Source: Methanohalophilus euhalobius | GTDB lineage: Archaea; Halobacteriota; Methanosarcinia; Methanosarcinales; Methanosarcinaceae | Direction of reading: 5' to 3' | Assembly (NCBI RefSeq): GCF_900215215.1 | Contig: NZ_OBDR01000009.1 | Span: 1-64,000 of the forward strand | Length of the DNA: 64,000 nt | Part shown: one piece after another, positions 17,625-25,939 of the stretch | Numbering within the stretch: position 1 is the stretch's first letter | Layout of the letters: each line of letters begins with the position of its first letter | The notes under the pieces: model-generated | What the model saw: the letters and a program-made list of their open reading frames with translations, nothing else | Told to the model about the DNA's origin: nothing | Databases searched by the model: none | Program-made: the position numbers and the translations under genes

Positions 17625-19718
17625 ATGTTATCCAGTCTTTTTAATCCTGATTCAGTGGCTGTGATCGGTGCATCAAGGAAAAAGGGTAAAGTGGGAAATG
17701 CTGTCCTTTCCAACCTTGTAAAGGATTTCAGAGGAAATATCTACCCTGTCAATCCCGGTGAGGAAATGATAGAGGGCCTTACATGCTATGCTTCCATCCT
17801 TGATGTGGCCGATGAAGTGGACCTTGCTGTTGTAGTCGTACCTGCAAAAGTAGTGCCTCCTACACTGGAAGAATGTGGAAAGGCAGGTGTGAAATACGTG
17901 GTGGTAATCTCTGCGGGGTTCAAGGAGGCAGGTATTGAGGGAGCTAAACTTGAACGCAGGTCCCTGGAGATTTGTAAGGAATACAGAATTCACATGGTAG
18001 GTCCCAACTGTCTGGGAATCATGGACCCGGTTGCAGGTCTGAACGCCTCTTTTGCTGCATCGATGGCATATGAGGGCAATATTGCAATGATGTCACAGTC
18101 CGGTGCCATATGTACTTCTACCCTTGATTGGGCAGAAGCCAATGGAATGGGGTTTTCCAAATTTGTAAGCCTTGGGAATAAGGCTGATCTGGGGGAAAAC
18201 GAATTTCTGGCCGAATTCCGGGACGATCCGTCGACCTCGGTTATTGCAGCCTATCTGGAAGGTATCAAAAATGGGTCACAATTCATTGAAATTGCCAGGG
18301 ATGTTTCCAGGAAAAAACCTGTGGTTTTGGTCAAATCAGGACGTACAGCTGCCGGTTCCCGGGCAGTATCATCCCATACAGGTACTCTTGCCGGCTCTGA
18401 TCAGGCCTATAATGCCGCTTTTGATAAAGCCGGTGTGATTCGTGCGGATACGCTGGAAGATATGCTGGATTACATAAGGGCATTTTCAACCCAGCCAATC
18501 CCTTCAGGCAGGCGAATTGCCATACTCACAAACGCAGGTGGTCTGGGTATTCTCACGGCGGATGCATGTTATTATGAAGGTCTGGAGCTGGCTTCTTTAT
18601 CTGGTGAAACAATTGAAGGCTTACGTGAGTTTCTGCCGGATGCTGCCAGTTTCTACAATCCTGTGGATGTATTGGGGGATGCAAGTGCAAAACTCTACGG
18701 TGATGCCCTTGAAATTGTGTTAAAAGATCCAAATGTGGATGGTGTAATCCTGTTGACTTCTCCCCAGGCGATGACTGATGTGACAAGCATCGCCAGGATT
18801 GTAATTCAAAAAATGGAAAATTCTGATAAACCGGTACTTTGCAGTTTTGTAGGAGGTACACGGGTTATGGAAGGCAATTCAATTCTTGTAGCAGGGGGAG
18901 TACCCAATTACACCTTCCCTGAAAGAGCAGTTGCCAGTATGGGTGCCCTGTGTGATTATGGGGAAAGGCGAAGTTTAACTTATCCTTTACCCAAACCGGT
19001 TCATTCGGACAGGAAAATGGCATCTGCACTGCTCGATGAAGCAGCAGCAAAGGATAAAAAAATCCTGGGGCTTGAATCATTTGATCTTCTGAAAGCTTAT
19101 GGTATTCCAGTTGTGGAAACCGGGAAGGCTTCCACTGTGGAAGAAGCGGTGGAGGAAAGTGAAAGGATTGGTTACCCTGTAGTTATGAAAGTCCTGTCTC
19201 CTGACATTTCACACAAGACCGATGTTGGAGGTATCCGGCTTTCACTAATGAATAAAGATGATGTCAGGCGTGCCTATCATACAATGATGTCGGATGTAGG
19301 TCGCTACATGCCTTCTGCAAGAATTACAGGTGTACAATTGCAGAGAATGATTGAAGGTGGCCGGGAAGTGATAATCGGTATGAACAGGGATGTGCAGTTC
19401 GGCCCGCTTCTTATGTTCGGGCTGGGTGGGACATATGTAGAGGTCCTTAAAGATGTATCTTTCAGGCTTGCCCCACTCAATGAAAAGGATGCTCACTCAA
19501 TGATTTCTTCCATCCGTTCCTATCCTTTACTTACAGGTGTAAGGGGAGAAAAAGCATATGATGTGGATGCGGTGGCGGATGTCCTTGTGCGTGTTTCCAG
19601 ACTTGTGGAAGATTTCCCGCAGGTCCTTGAGTTTGAAATAAATCCGTTGATGGTCCTTCCAGAAGATGAAGGTTGTTTTGCTATGGATATGCGTCTTACA
19701 TTGAAAGAATCAAATTGA
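17625..19718 (+). CDS. ADP-forming acetate/acyl-CoA synthetase, alpha-beta fusion
   Basis: Interconverts acyl-CoA, ADP and phosphate with acid, CoA and ATP. The 697-residue protein combines both subunits. The N-terminal CoA-binding Rossmann domain begins SVAVIGASRKKGKVGNAVL, and a succinyl-CoA ligase-like domain carries the presumed phosphorylated histidine in SSHTGTLAGSD. The C-terminal ATP-grasp domain contains SPDISHKTDVGGIRL and MFGLGGTYVEVLKDVSFRLAP. Length equals that of fused family members, so it looks intact. It is followed 17 bases later by the DRTGG protein, a common partner. Acetate is the typical substrate, but specificity cannot be read from the sequence. Confidence 0.92.
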   Translation: MLSSLFNPDSVAVIGASRKKGKVGNAVLSNLVKDFRGNIYPVNPGEEMIEGLTCYASILDVADEVDLAVVVVPAKVVPPTLEECGKAGVKYVVVISAGFKEAGIEGAKLERRSLEICKEYRIHMVGPNCLGIMDPVAGLNASFAASMAYEGNIAMMSQSGAICTSTLDWAEANGMGFSKFVSLGNKADLGENEFLAEFRDDPSTSVIAAYLEGIKNGSQFIEIARDVSRKKPVVLVKSGRTAAGSRAVSSHTGTLAGSDQAYNAAFDKAGVIRADTLEDMLDYIRAFSTQPIPSGRRIAILTNAGGLGILTADACYYEGLELASLSGETIEGLREFLPDAASFYNPVDVLGDASAKLYGDALEIVLKDPNVDGVILLTSPQAMTDVTSIARIVIQKMENSDKPVLCSFVGGTRVMEGNSILVAGGVPNYTFPERAVASMGALCDYGERRSLTYPLPKPVHSDRKMASALLDEAAAKDKKILGLESFDLLKAYGIPVVETGKASTVEEAVEESERIGYPVVMKVLSPDISHKTDVGGIRLSLMNKDDVRRAYHTMMSDVGRYMPSARITGVQLQRMIEGGREVIIGMNRDVQFGPLLMFGLGGTYVEVLKDVSFRLAPLNEKDAHSMISSIRSYPLLTGVRGEKAYDVDAVADVLVRVSRLVEDFPQVLEFEINPLMVLPEDEGCFAMDMRLTLKESN

Positions 19719-19735
19719 TAAAAGGGAGGGTTTGT

Positions 19736-20803
19736 ATGGCTTCAATACTTGTAAGTTCTTCTGAAAATTATTCTGGTAAAAGTTCGATATGCAGTGGCTT
19801 TGGCTTGATTCTTAAAGAGCGTGGAAAAAGTGTGGGCTACATGAAACCGGTGGGTAACCTGCTGGTTGATGTTGATGGTGTTCTCTCCGATGAGGATGCA
19901 GAACAAATGCGGAATCTGCTGTCTCTTGAGACCCCCCGCAGTTGCATCACTCCGATTATGCTTACCGAGAATCTTATCAATGATGCTCTGCTGGGAGTGG
20001 AAAAACACCTGGAAGAAACCCTGAAACAGGCTTATTCAGAAGTTTCCAGGAGTAAAGATATGGTTCTCATAGAGGGTGAAGGAGGTATCGGTAGTGGTGC
20101 CATGTACAATTTGTCAGATCCCCAGGTAGCTTCCATACTGGATAGTAAGATCCTGCTGATTACCCGTTTTGATTCGGTTAGTGCAGTGGACCGGATTCTC
20201 TGTGACATTGAACTGATAGATGACAGGAATATGCTTTCAGGTATCATTCTCAATGAAGTTGAAGAAGACAAATTAGGAATGGTAAGGGATATGGTCGTAC
20301 CCTTCCTTGAAAAGAAAGGGGTGAAGGTATTTGGTGTAATTCCCCGCGATCATACACTTGGAGCGGTTTCTATAGCAGAAATTGTGGAAGATTTGAGAGG
20401 GGATGTCCTGACGGGTGCACAGGAAATGGGTAAACTTGTTGAACATTATCTTGTGGGTGCTATGGAAGTTAATTCAGCGATCAAGTATTTCAGGCGCACA
20501 CCAAACAGTGTAGTAGTGACTGGGGGGGACCGCGCGGATATACAGATGGCGGCTATAGAGGCCGGGGCAAGGGCATTGATCCTGACGGGCAATCTCCGGC
20601 CCAGCGAAGCTGTACTTGGAAGTGCTGATGAAGCAGGCGTGGTTGTTGTACTTGTAAAGGGTGACACTCTTTCCACGATAGAAAGAATGGAGAATCTAAT
20701 CGGACATGCCCGGATTCAGCAGAAGACCAAGATTGAAACAATCGTTAGACTGATTGAAGAGAATGTGGATGTTGACTCTATACTGGATTCAGCAGGTTTA
20801 TAA
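19736..20803 (+). CDS. DRTGG-domain, BioD/phosphotransacetylase-N-like protein
   Basis: A 355-residue cytoplasmic protein. The first ~220 residues form a P-loop domain of dethiobiotin-synthetase type (SSSENYSGKSSICSGFGLIL, with a modified Walker A). The rest is a DRTGG domain (RRTPNSVVVTGGDRADIQMAA) as found next to bacterial phosphotransacetylases. The phosphotransacetylase catalytic domain itself is absent. ATG 19736 is chosen because AAGGGAGGG lies just upstream; the frame opens earlier but overlaps the preceding gene. Its place directly after the ADP-forming synthetase suggests a regulatory role in acyl-CoA metabolism, which is inference only. Confidence 0.8.
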   Translation: MASILVSSSENYSGKSSICSGFGLILKERGKSVGYMKPVGNLLVDVDGVLSDEDAEQMRNLLSLETPRSCITPIMLTENLINDALLGVEKHLEETLKQAYSEVSRSKDMVLIEGEGGIGSGAMYNLSDPQVASILDSKILLITRFDSVSAVDRILCDIELIDDRNMLSGIILNEVEEDKLGMVRDMVVPFLEKKGVKVFGVIPRDHTLGAVSIAEIVEDLRGDVLTGAQEMGKLVEHYLVGAMEVNSAIKYFRRTPNSVVVTGGDRADIQMAAIEAGARALILTGNLRPSEAVLGSADEAGVVVVLVKGDTLSTIERMENLIGHARIQQKTKIETIVRLIEENVDVDSILDSAGL

Positions 20804-20806
20804 GAA

Positions 20807-20818
20807 CATATATAATAT
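20807..20818 (+). promoter_or_regulatory. TATA box upstream of pgk
   Basis: ACATATATAATA lies about 70 bases before the pgk start in a 74-base gap, placing the transcription start near 20839. Confidence 0.45.
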
Positions 20819-20877
20819 GGATATGTATATAGGGGCTTGGCTGAAGTAGCCTATGTTAATGGAAAGGTTGACTGGTG

Positions 20878-22119
20878 ATGGATACCGTGCAGGACAAGGA
20901 TTATTTCACTATTGATGATTTTGATGTTGACGACAAAACAATTCTGGTGCGAGTCGATATCAATACCCCGATGGACCCCGAGGGCAGTATTCTGGATGAC
21001 CTGAGGATAAGCAGCCACATTCCCACAATAAAGGATCTTGAAGATTCACGGGTAGTATTGCTTGCCCATCAAAGTCGGGCGGGAAAAAGTGATTTCACAA
21101 CAATGCAACCCCATGCAAAAAGACTAAGTCACTATCTGGGCAGGGAAGTGGAATACGTAGATGATATTTTCGGCTCTCATGCCCGTTCAAGGATTGCAGC
21201 AATGGAAAAAGGGGATGTGCTTTTGCTCGAAAATGTACGTTTCTATTCTGAGGAAACTATTTCACGATCTGCCAAAGAGCATGCAAGCACACATATGGTG
21301 AAAAATCTAGCTCCCCTTGCGGACATCTTTTTGAATGATGCTTTTGCAGTATCCCATCGTTCTCATCTTTCTTTAATGGGTTTTACACATCTCCTTCCCT
21401 GTGGTGCAGGCCGTTTAATGGAAAAAGAGATTACCTCTCTGGACATGGGAATAAAGGGAGGGGGAAGACCCTGTATTTTTGTACTGGGTGGTGCCAAGGT
21501 TGACGATTCCCTTAAGGTTGCTGAAAATGTACTTTCAAATGGTGGCGCTGACCGCGTACTTGTGACAGGTGTTGTTGCAAATGTAATGCTGGCTGCATCA
21601 GGTTTTGATATCGGGAAAGCAAATAAGGATTTCATTGAATCCCAGGGCTACCTTGAACAGATAGACAGGGCAAAGAAAATTCTTGACGATTTTGACGGAA
21701 AAGTGGGTTTACCCATAGATGTAGCATTGAATGATAACGGCAGCAGGATCGAAGTATCGGTCGAAGAAGTCGGGGATTCAGTACTCCCAATCAATGACAT
21801 AGGAATTGAAACGATTGTTGCTTATTCCAGGGAAATCAGTCAAGCAGGCACTGTAATTCTCAATGGACCAGCCGGGGTTTCCGAACAGGATGGATTTGAA
21901 CTGGGGACCTATGAGATTGTAAAAGCTGCCACAGAAGCCGATTATTCCATTGCAGGAGGCGGGCATATTTCTGCCGAGGTGCGGAATATGGGGTTCGATC
22001 ACAGTTTATCCCACATAAGTACAGGAGGCGGCTCATGCATCGACTATCTTGCAGGCACTCCCCTACCCGCAATCGAAGCCCTTAAAAAAGCTGCTGTCAT
22101 AATATCTAAACACGATTGA
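20878..22119 (+). CDS. pgk: Phosphoglycerate kinase
   Basis: Transfers phosphate between 1,3-bisphosphoglycerate and ADP in glycolysis/gluconeogenesis. The 413-residue archaeal-type enzyme has the N-terminal substrate motif ILVRVDINTP (usually RVDxNVP), LLENVRFYSEE, NDAFAVSHRSHLSLMGF and the C-terminal nucleotide-binding glycine-rich STGGGSCIDYLAG. ATG 20878 is preferred to the GTG immediately before it; AAAGG lies 10-12 bases upstream. It runs into the AMMECR1 gene 14 bases later and so probably shares its transcript. Confidence 0.95.
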   Translation: MDTVQDKDYFTIDDFDVDDKTILVRVDINTPMDPEGSILDDLRISSHIPTIKDLEDSRVVLLAHQSRAGKSDFTTMQPHAKRLSHYLGREVEYVDDIFGSHARSRIAAMEKGDVLLLENVRFYSEETISRSAKEHASTHMVKNLAPLADIFLNDAFAVSHRSHLSLMGFTHLLPCGAGRLMEKEITSLDMGIKGGGRPCIFVLGGAKVDDSLKVAENVLSNGGADRVLVTGVVANVMLAASGFDIGKANKDFIESQGYLEQIDRAKKILDDFDGKVGLPIDVALNDNGSRIEVSVEEVGDSVLPINDIGIETIVAYSREISQAGTVILNGPAGVSEQDGFELGTYEIVKAATEADYSIAGGGHISAEVRNMGFDHSLSHISTGGGSCIDYLAGTPLPAIEALKKAAVIISKHD

Positions 22120-22133
22120 GTGGAGGTAATATT

Positions 22134-22727
22134 ATGCTTGGTCTGGATGAAGGCAAGATGGCGGTAAACCTTGCCCGCAATACTATCACTGAATTTCTTG
22201 AGAGCGGTACTAAGCTGGATCCGGATTCTATGTCCCTCTCTCCGGTCTTTGAAGAAGAGCGCGGCGTTTTCGTAACCCTCTCCATGGAAGGAGATTTGAG
22301 AGGCTGTATTGGTCATCCCTATCCAGATTCATCCCTGAAGGATGCAATTGTTGATTCTGCCATCTCAGCATCAACAAGGGATCCGCGTTTTCCTCCTGTA
22401 AAGCTACAGGAGATGTCTGTAATCACGGTCGAAGTTACTGTACTGACCCCGCCTGAAAAGATTGATGCGGCTGCTGCAGATTTGCCCGGTCTTATAGAGA
22501 TAGGCAGGCATGGGCTTATAGTCAAACAGGGTTTCTATCAGGGTTTACTTCTGCCACAGGTGGCCCCTGAGCAGGGATTTAATGCTGTGGATTTTTTGAA
22601 TCACACCTGCATAAAAGCCGGACTTTCACCGGACGCATGGCTTACAGGCGCTGAAGTATACTGGTTTGAAGGACAGGTCTTTTCTGAAGAATCCCCTGAG
22701 GGGCAAGTTGTGGAAAAGCAGTTCTAA
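22134..22727 (+). CDS. AMMECR1-domain protein
   Basis: A 197-residue protein of the widely conserved AMMECR1 family, whose biochemical role is not settled. The signature LRGCIGHP is present (GDLRGCIGHPYPDSSLKDAI), as is the downstream GLIVKQGFYQGLLLPQVAPE block. ATG 22134 is preceded by GGAGGT at good distance, while an in-frame start 18 bases upstream overlaps the pgk stop. Length is normal. The stop codon lies inside a perfect hairpin shared with the convergent gene. Confidence 0.9.
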   Translation: MLGLDEGKMAVNLARNTITEFLESGTKLDPDSMSLSPVFEEERGVFVTLSMEGDLRGCIGHPYPDSSLKDAIVDSAISASTRDPRFPPVKLQEMSVITVEVTVLTPPEKIDAAAADLPGLIEIGRHGLIVKQGFYQGLLLPQVAPEQGFNAVDFLNHTCIKAGLSPDAWLTGAEVYWFEGQVFSEESPEGQVVEKQF

Positions 22728-22734
22728 ACTGCTT
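22716..22734. terminator. Perfect hairpin shared by two convergent genes
   Basis: AAGCAGTT and AACTGCTT form an 8-bp stem with a CTA loop. The stop of the AMMECR1 gene lies in the loop and the stop of the opposing gene begins at the stem foot, with T-rich sequence on the plus-strand 3' side. A bidirectional terminator is the simplest reading. Confidence 0.55.
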
Positions 22735-23161
22735 ATCTTTTCATATTTTCAAGTTCTGTAAGTAGTTTATCGGTTGAATACACTAGTTTAATTAGGGTTT
22801 TTTCTATCATCAGGTTGACCGTACCTTCGATTCCAAGTGTACGAAAATCAGTCCTCATCCCCATTACCGGGATATTTTTAGCATAAGCATAGCCGATTTC
22901 CCAGGCTGTACCGGAATCCACATCGCTGCCTCCATCCAGTATAGCAATTACAAGATCGGCTCTGTCTATAGCTTCTGAATTTCTCCGGAACAATTCTGCA
23001 GCATCCTGTTCTTTGCGCATACTTTTCGTATCTGTTGAATCCCTCTGTGGCAGGAATACGTCATATCCTGCACTTTCGATTTTCTCTGTGAGTTGTTCAT
23101 TGAAATTCTTCTCAGCCTCGGAAAAAAGAGGGCCTGCCAGGTATATTTCTTTGTAATTCAT
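22733..23161 (-). CDS. Nucleoside 2-deoxyribosyltransferase-like protein
   Basis: A 142-residue Rossmann-like enzyme. It begins IYLAGPLFSEAEKNFNEQL and contains VFLPQRD, SEAIDRADLVIAILDG and DSGTAWEIGYAYAKNIPV. The glutamate in the last motif is the expected nucleophile of this family. Members cleave or transfer the deoxyribose of nucleosides or hydrolyse deoxynucleoside monophosphates, so a nucleotide salvage or clean-up role is likely. Substrate choice between nucleosides and monophosphates is unclear. It stands alone on the minus strand between AMMECR1 and argC. Confidence 0.85.
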   Translation of the reverse strand: MNYKEIYLAGPLFSEAEKNFNEQLTEKIESAGYDVFLPQRDSTDTKSMRKEQDAAELFRRNSEAIDRADLVIAILDGGSDVDSGTAWEIGYAYAKNIPVMGMRTDFRTLGIEGTVNLMIEKTLIKLVYSTDKLLTELENMKR

Positions 23162-23223
23162 TGTTTCCCTTGCCTGCCTGTATGGTAATAACTTTAATTA
23201 GTGGTAAAACATAACACTAAAAC

Positions 23224-24243
23224 ATGAAAGATAAGGTTAATGCAGGCATAATCGGTGCCTCCGGCTATACGGGGGGGGAATTGATGCGCCTTCTTCTCAA
23301 TCATCCCCATGTAAATCTTGAAATGGCAACTTCAAGAAAACTTGCCGGACAAAATGTATCCAAAAAACATGCCCATCTGGCAGGTTTGACGGATCTTGAA
23401 TTTGAAGAACTTGATCCTGTTGCTGTAAAGCAGAGGTGTGATGTGGTATTTCTGGCAGTGCCTCATGGCAGTGCTATGGATATTGTACCTCAACTTATTG
23501 ACAGTGACCTGCTTATTGTGGATTTGAGTGCGGATTATCGTCTGGATGTGGAAGAATTTGAAAAGGTCTATGGCATTAAACACCATGACCCCCGTAAGGT
23601 AGTATTTGGCTTGGTGGAGTTGCATCCCGAGGTAAAGGGGGAAACCTTTGTTTCCAATCCGGGTTGTTATCCCACAGGAGCCACCCTGGCAGCTGCTCCT
23701 GTTGTTAATGCAGGGCTTGCAGATATTGCAGTTTTTGATTCCAAATCCGGCATAACAGGCGCCGGTGTGAATCCAAGCCAGGCATCCCATTACCCCAACA
23801 TGGCGGAAAACATCCAGCCCTACAAGCTCACAACCCATCGCCACCGGGCGGAGATCTGGCAGGAATTGAATGGCCTTGGTGGCCTTGATAGTGTTAATTT
23901 CACTCCCCATGTAATCCCTGCTATCCGCGGGATACTGACTACAGCTCATCTCTTTCTTAATGAAGAATGCTCAGAAGAAGATATCCGGCAACTATACGAT
24001 TCTTTTTACTCTGACTGTCCCTTTGTAAGACTGGTCGATGATATACCTGCGCTGGGTAATGTACGTGGTTCCAATTTCTGTGATATTGGTTTTGAGATTG
24101 ACACAAACAGTAACAGGCTTGTAGTTATCTCGGCAATTGATAATCTCGTAAAAGGAGCTTCAGGACAGGCTATACAGAACATGAATCTCATGTGTGGTTT
24201 CAGGGAAACCGATGGTCTATGGAATGCGGGCCTTGCGCCCTGA
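23224..24243 (+). CDS. argC: N-acetyl-gamma-glutamyl-phosphate reductase
   Basis: Reduces N-acetylglutamyl phosphate to the semialdehyde with NADPH in arginine synthesis. The 339-residue protein has the dinucleotide-binding start AGIIGASGYTGGELMRLL, the active-site cysteine in SNPGCYPTGA and the conserved HRHRAEI block. Length is normal. argJ, for a later step of the pathway, lies downstream with a CBS protein between them, on one strand with short gaps, so the three probably form an operon. Confidence 0.95.
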   Translation: MKDKVNAGIIGASGYTGGELMRLLLNHPHVNLEMATSRKLAGQNVSKKHAHLAGLTDLEFEELDPVAVKQRCDVVFLAVPHGSAMDIVPQLIDSDLLIVDLSADYRLDVEEFEKVYGIKHHDPRKVVFGLVELHPEVKGETFVSNPGCYPTGATLAAAPVVNAGLADIAVFDSKSGITGAGVNPSQASHYPNMAENIQPYKLTTHRHRAEIWQELNGLGGLDSVNFTPHVIPAIRGILTTAHLFLNEECSEEDIRQLYDSFYSDCPFVRLVDDIPALGNVRGSNFCDIGFEIDTNSNRLVVISAIDNLVKGASGQAIQNMNLMCGFRETDGLWNAGLAP

Positions 24244-24262
24244 TTTATTTGGAGGTTGATTT

Positions 24263-24727
24263 ATGCTTGTAAAAGAAATTATGAACAGTGATGTGATTTA
24301 TTGCAGCCCAGATGACAATGTGAGTGATGCTGCCAGGTCGTTGAAGGATAATGACATAAGTGGTATGCCTGTAGTGGACAACGGCAAGATTGTAGGTATA
24401 CTTTCAGAGGTTGACTTACTGGCTCTGCTGGAAACTCCCGAACATGGTGACTTCTGGCTCCCCAGTCCCTTTGAGGTGATAGAAATCCCTATCCGGGAAT
24501 TTATCAGCTGGGAAGATACCAAAAAAATGCTTTCAGATGTAGGTTCAATGCCGGTTCGCAAAATAATGCGCACCGGTGTATTCACTGTCTCTCCTGAAGA
24601 TTCAATTGAGGATGCTTCCCACCTGATGTCCAGACACAAGATAAACCGCCTGCCGGTGGTTGAAAATGATAAACTTACAGGGATAATCACCAGAGGAGAT
24701 ATCATCAGGGGTCTGGGTAGTCTGTGA
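24263..24727 (+). CDS. Two-CBS-domain protein
   Basis: A 154-residue protein consisting of two CBS domains (residues ~7-60 VKEIMNSDVIYCSPDDNV; ~95-150 VRKIMRTGVFTVSPEDSIEDA), which bind adenine nucleotides or S-adenosylmethionine in many proteins. GGAGG lies before the ATG. There is no fused catalytic domain. Its position between argC and argJ, with only 11 bases between its stop and the argJ ATG, suggests a sensor linked to arginine biosynthesis, but no partner can be named from sequence. Confidence 0.85.
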   Translation: MLVKEIMNSDVIYCSPDDNVSDAARSLKDNDISGMPVVDNGKIVGILSEVDLLALLETPEHGDFWLPSPFEVIEIPIREFISWEDTKKMLSDVGSMPVRKIMRTGVFTVSPEDSIEDASHLMSRHKINRLPVVENDKLTGIITRGDIIRGLGSL

Positions 24728-24738
24728 GGTTTGCGGTC

Positions 24739-25917
24739 ATGAGAGCAATTGAAGGCGGTATATGTGCGGTACGTGGCGTCCATGCTTCCGGTTTGAAGGA
24801 TGATTACATGGGCCTTGCACTGATTGAAGGTGCGGGTCCTTGCGCAGGCGTTTTTACACGCAATAAGATTGTAGCGGCGCCGGTAGTGTTTACCAGAGAC
24901 AATCTTGAAAACCATAAATATATTGCAGGCACAATTATAAACAGCGGAAATGCTAATGCCTTCACTGGTGAACAGGGAATGGCCGATGCCCGTGAGATGG
25001 CAAAGGCTGCTGCCAGCAAACTGGGAGTTCAGGATTCCCACATCGCAGTTGCATCCACCGGTGTGATTGGCCGTTTTCTTGATGTAGGTTGGATAAAAGA
25101 TCATCTGGATGAAGTTTACGGGGCACTTTCTGCGGATCCTCAGGGATGCCGCAATGCTACAAAAGCCATCATGACCACTGATCTGATGGAAAAAGAAGTG
25201 GCTGTAGAACTGGAGTGTGGTGTACGTATCGGAGGTATTGCAAAGGGTTCCGGTATGATCGAGCCCAACATGGGAACAATGCTTGCTTTTATCTATACTG
25301 ATGCTATTCTTTCTGCCGATACACTGAAAAAATGTCTTGTAAAAGCCAACGATTCAAGTTTTAACATGATGGTAGTCGATGGTGATACCAGTACCAATGA
25401 CATGGCTCTGTTAACCGCAACAGGTGCTTCTTCAATAGCTCCTGATGTAGCAAATTTCCAGAGAGGACTTGATTATGTCCTTGTGGAACTTGCGAAGAAA
25501 ATTGCCCGAGACGGGGAGGGTGCTACCAAACTTATCGAAGTACAGGTAAACGGTGCCTCTGACCTGGCCGATGCACGCAAGGTTGCCAAAACCATTGTAC
25601 GGTCACCTCTTGTAAAATCTGCAATATACGGGCATGATCCCAACTGGGGTAGGGTTGTTGCTGCAGCTGGATATTCAGGTGCCTCTCTTGATCAGGATAA
25701 AATCTCTCTGAAATTTTCGGATGGAAAAAATGCAGTTACTCTGGTGGATCACGGTCATGTGGCGGATATCTCTGCCAACAAACAACTAAAATCCATAATG
25801 GAAAGTGATACTGTCATAATTTCAGTGGACCTTTCACTTGGGGAAGCTTCTGCGGTTGCCTGGGGTTGTGATCTTACATATGACTATGTGCGTATTAATG
25901 CGGAATATACTACATGA
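24739..25917 (+). CDS. argJ: Glutamate N-acetyltransferase / ornithine acetyltransferase
   Basis: Transfers the acetyl group from N-acetylornithine to glutamate, recycling acetate in arginine synthesis. The 392-residue precursor contains the self-cleavage site and nucleophile threonine in KGSGMIEPNMGTMLAFI, together with DGEGATKLIEV near the centre-right. ATG 24739 lies eight bases after GAGGT; an in-frame GTG at 24724 would include that ribosome site in the coding region. A single gene making both chains is normal for the family. Whether it also uses acetyl-CoA cannot be said from sequence. Confidence 0.94.
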   Translation: MRAIEGGICAVRGVHASGLKDDYMGLALIEGAGPCAGVFTRNKIVAAPVVFTRDNLENHKYIAGTIINSGNANAFTGEQGMADAREMAKAAASKLGVQDSHIAVASTGVIGRFLDVGWIKDHLDEVYGALSADPQGCRNATKAIMTTDLMEKEVAVELECGVRIGGIAKGSGMIEPNMGTMLAFIYTDAILSADTLKKCLVKANDSSFNMMVVDGDTSTNDMALLTATGASSIAPDVANFQRGLDYVLVELAKKIARDGEGATKLIEVQVNGASDLADARKVAKTIVRSPLVKSAIYGHDPNWGRVVAAAGYSGASLDQDKISLKFSDGKNAVTLVDHGHVADISANKQLKSIMESDTVIISVDLSLGEASAVAWGCDLTYDYVRINAEYTT

Positions 25918-25939
25918 TATTGTTTCAGGGGGAATTTGA

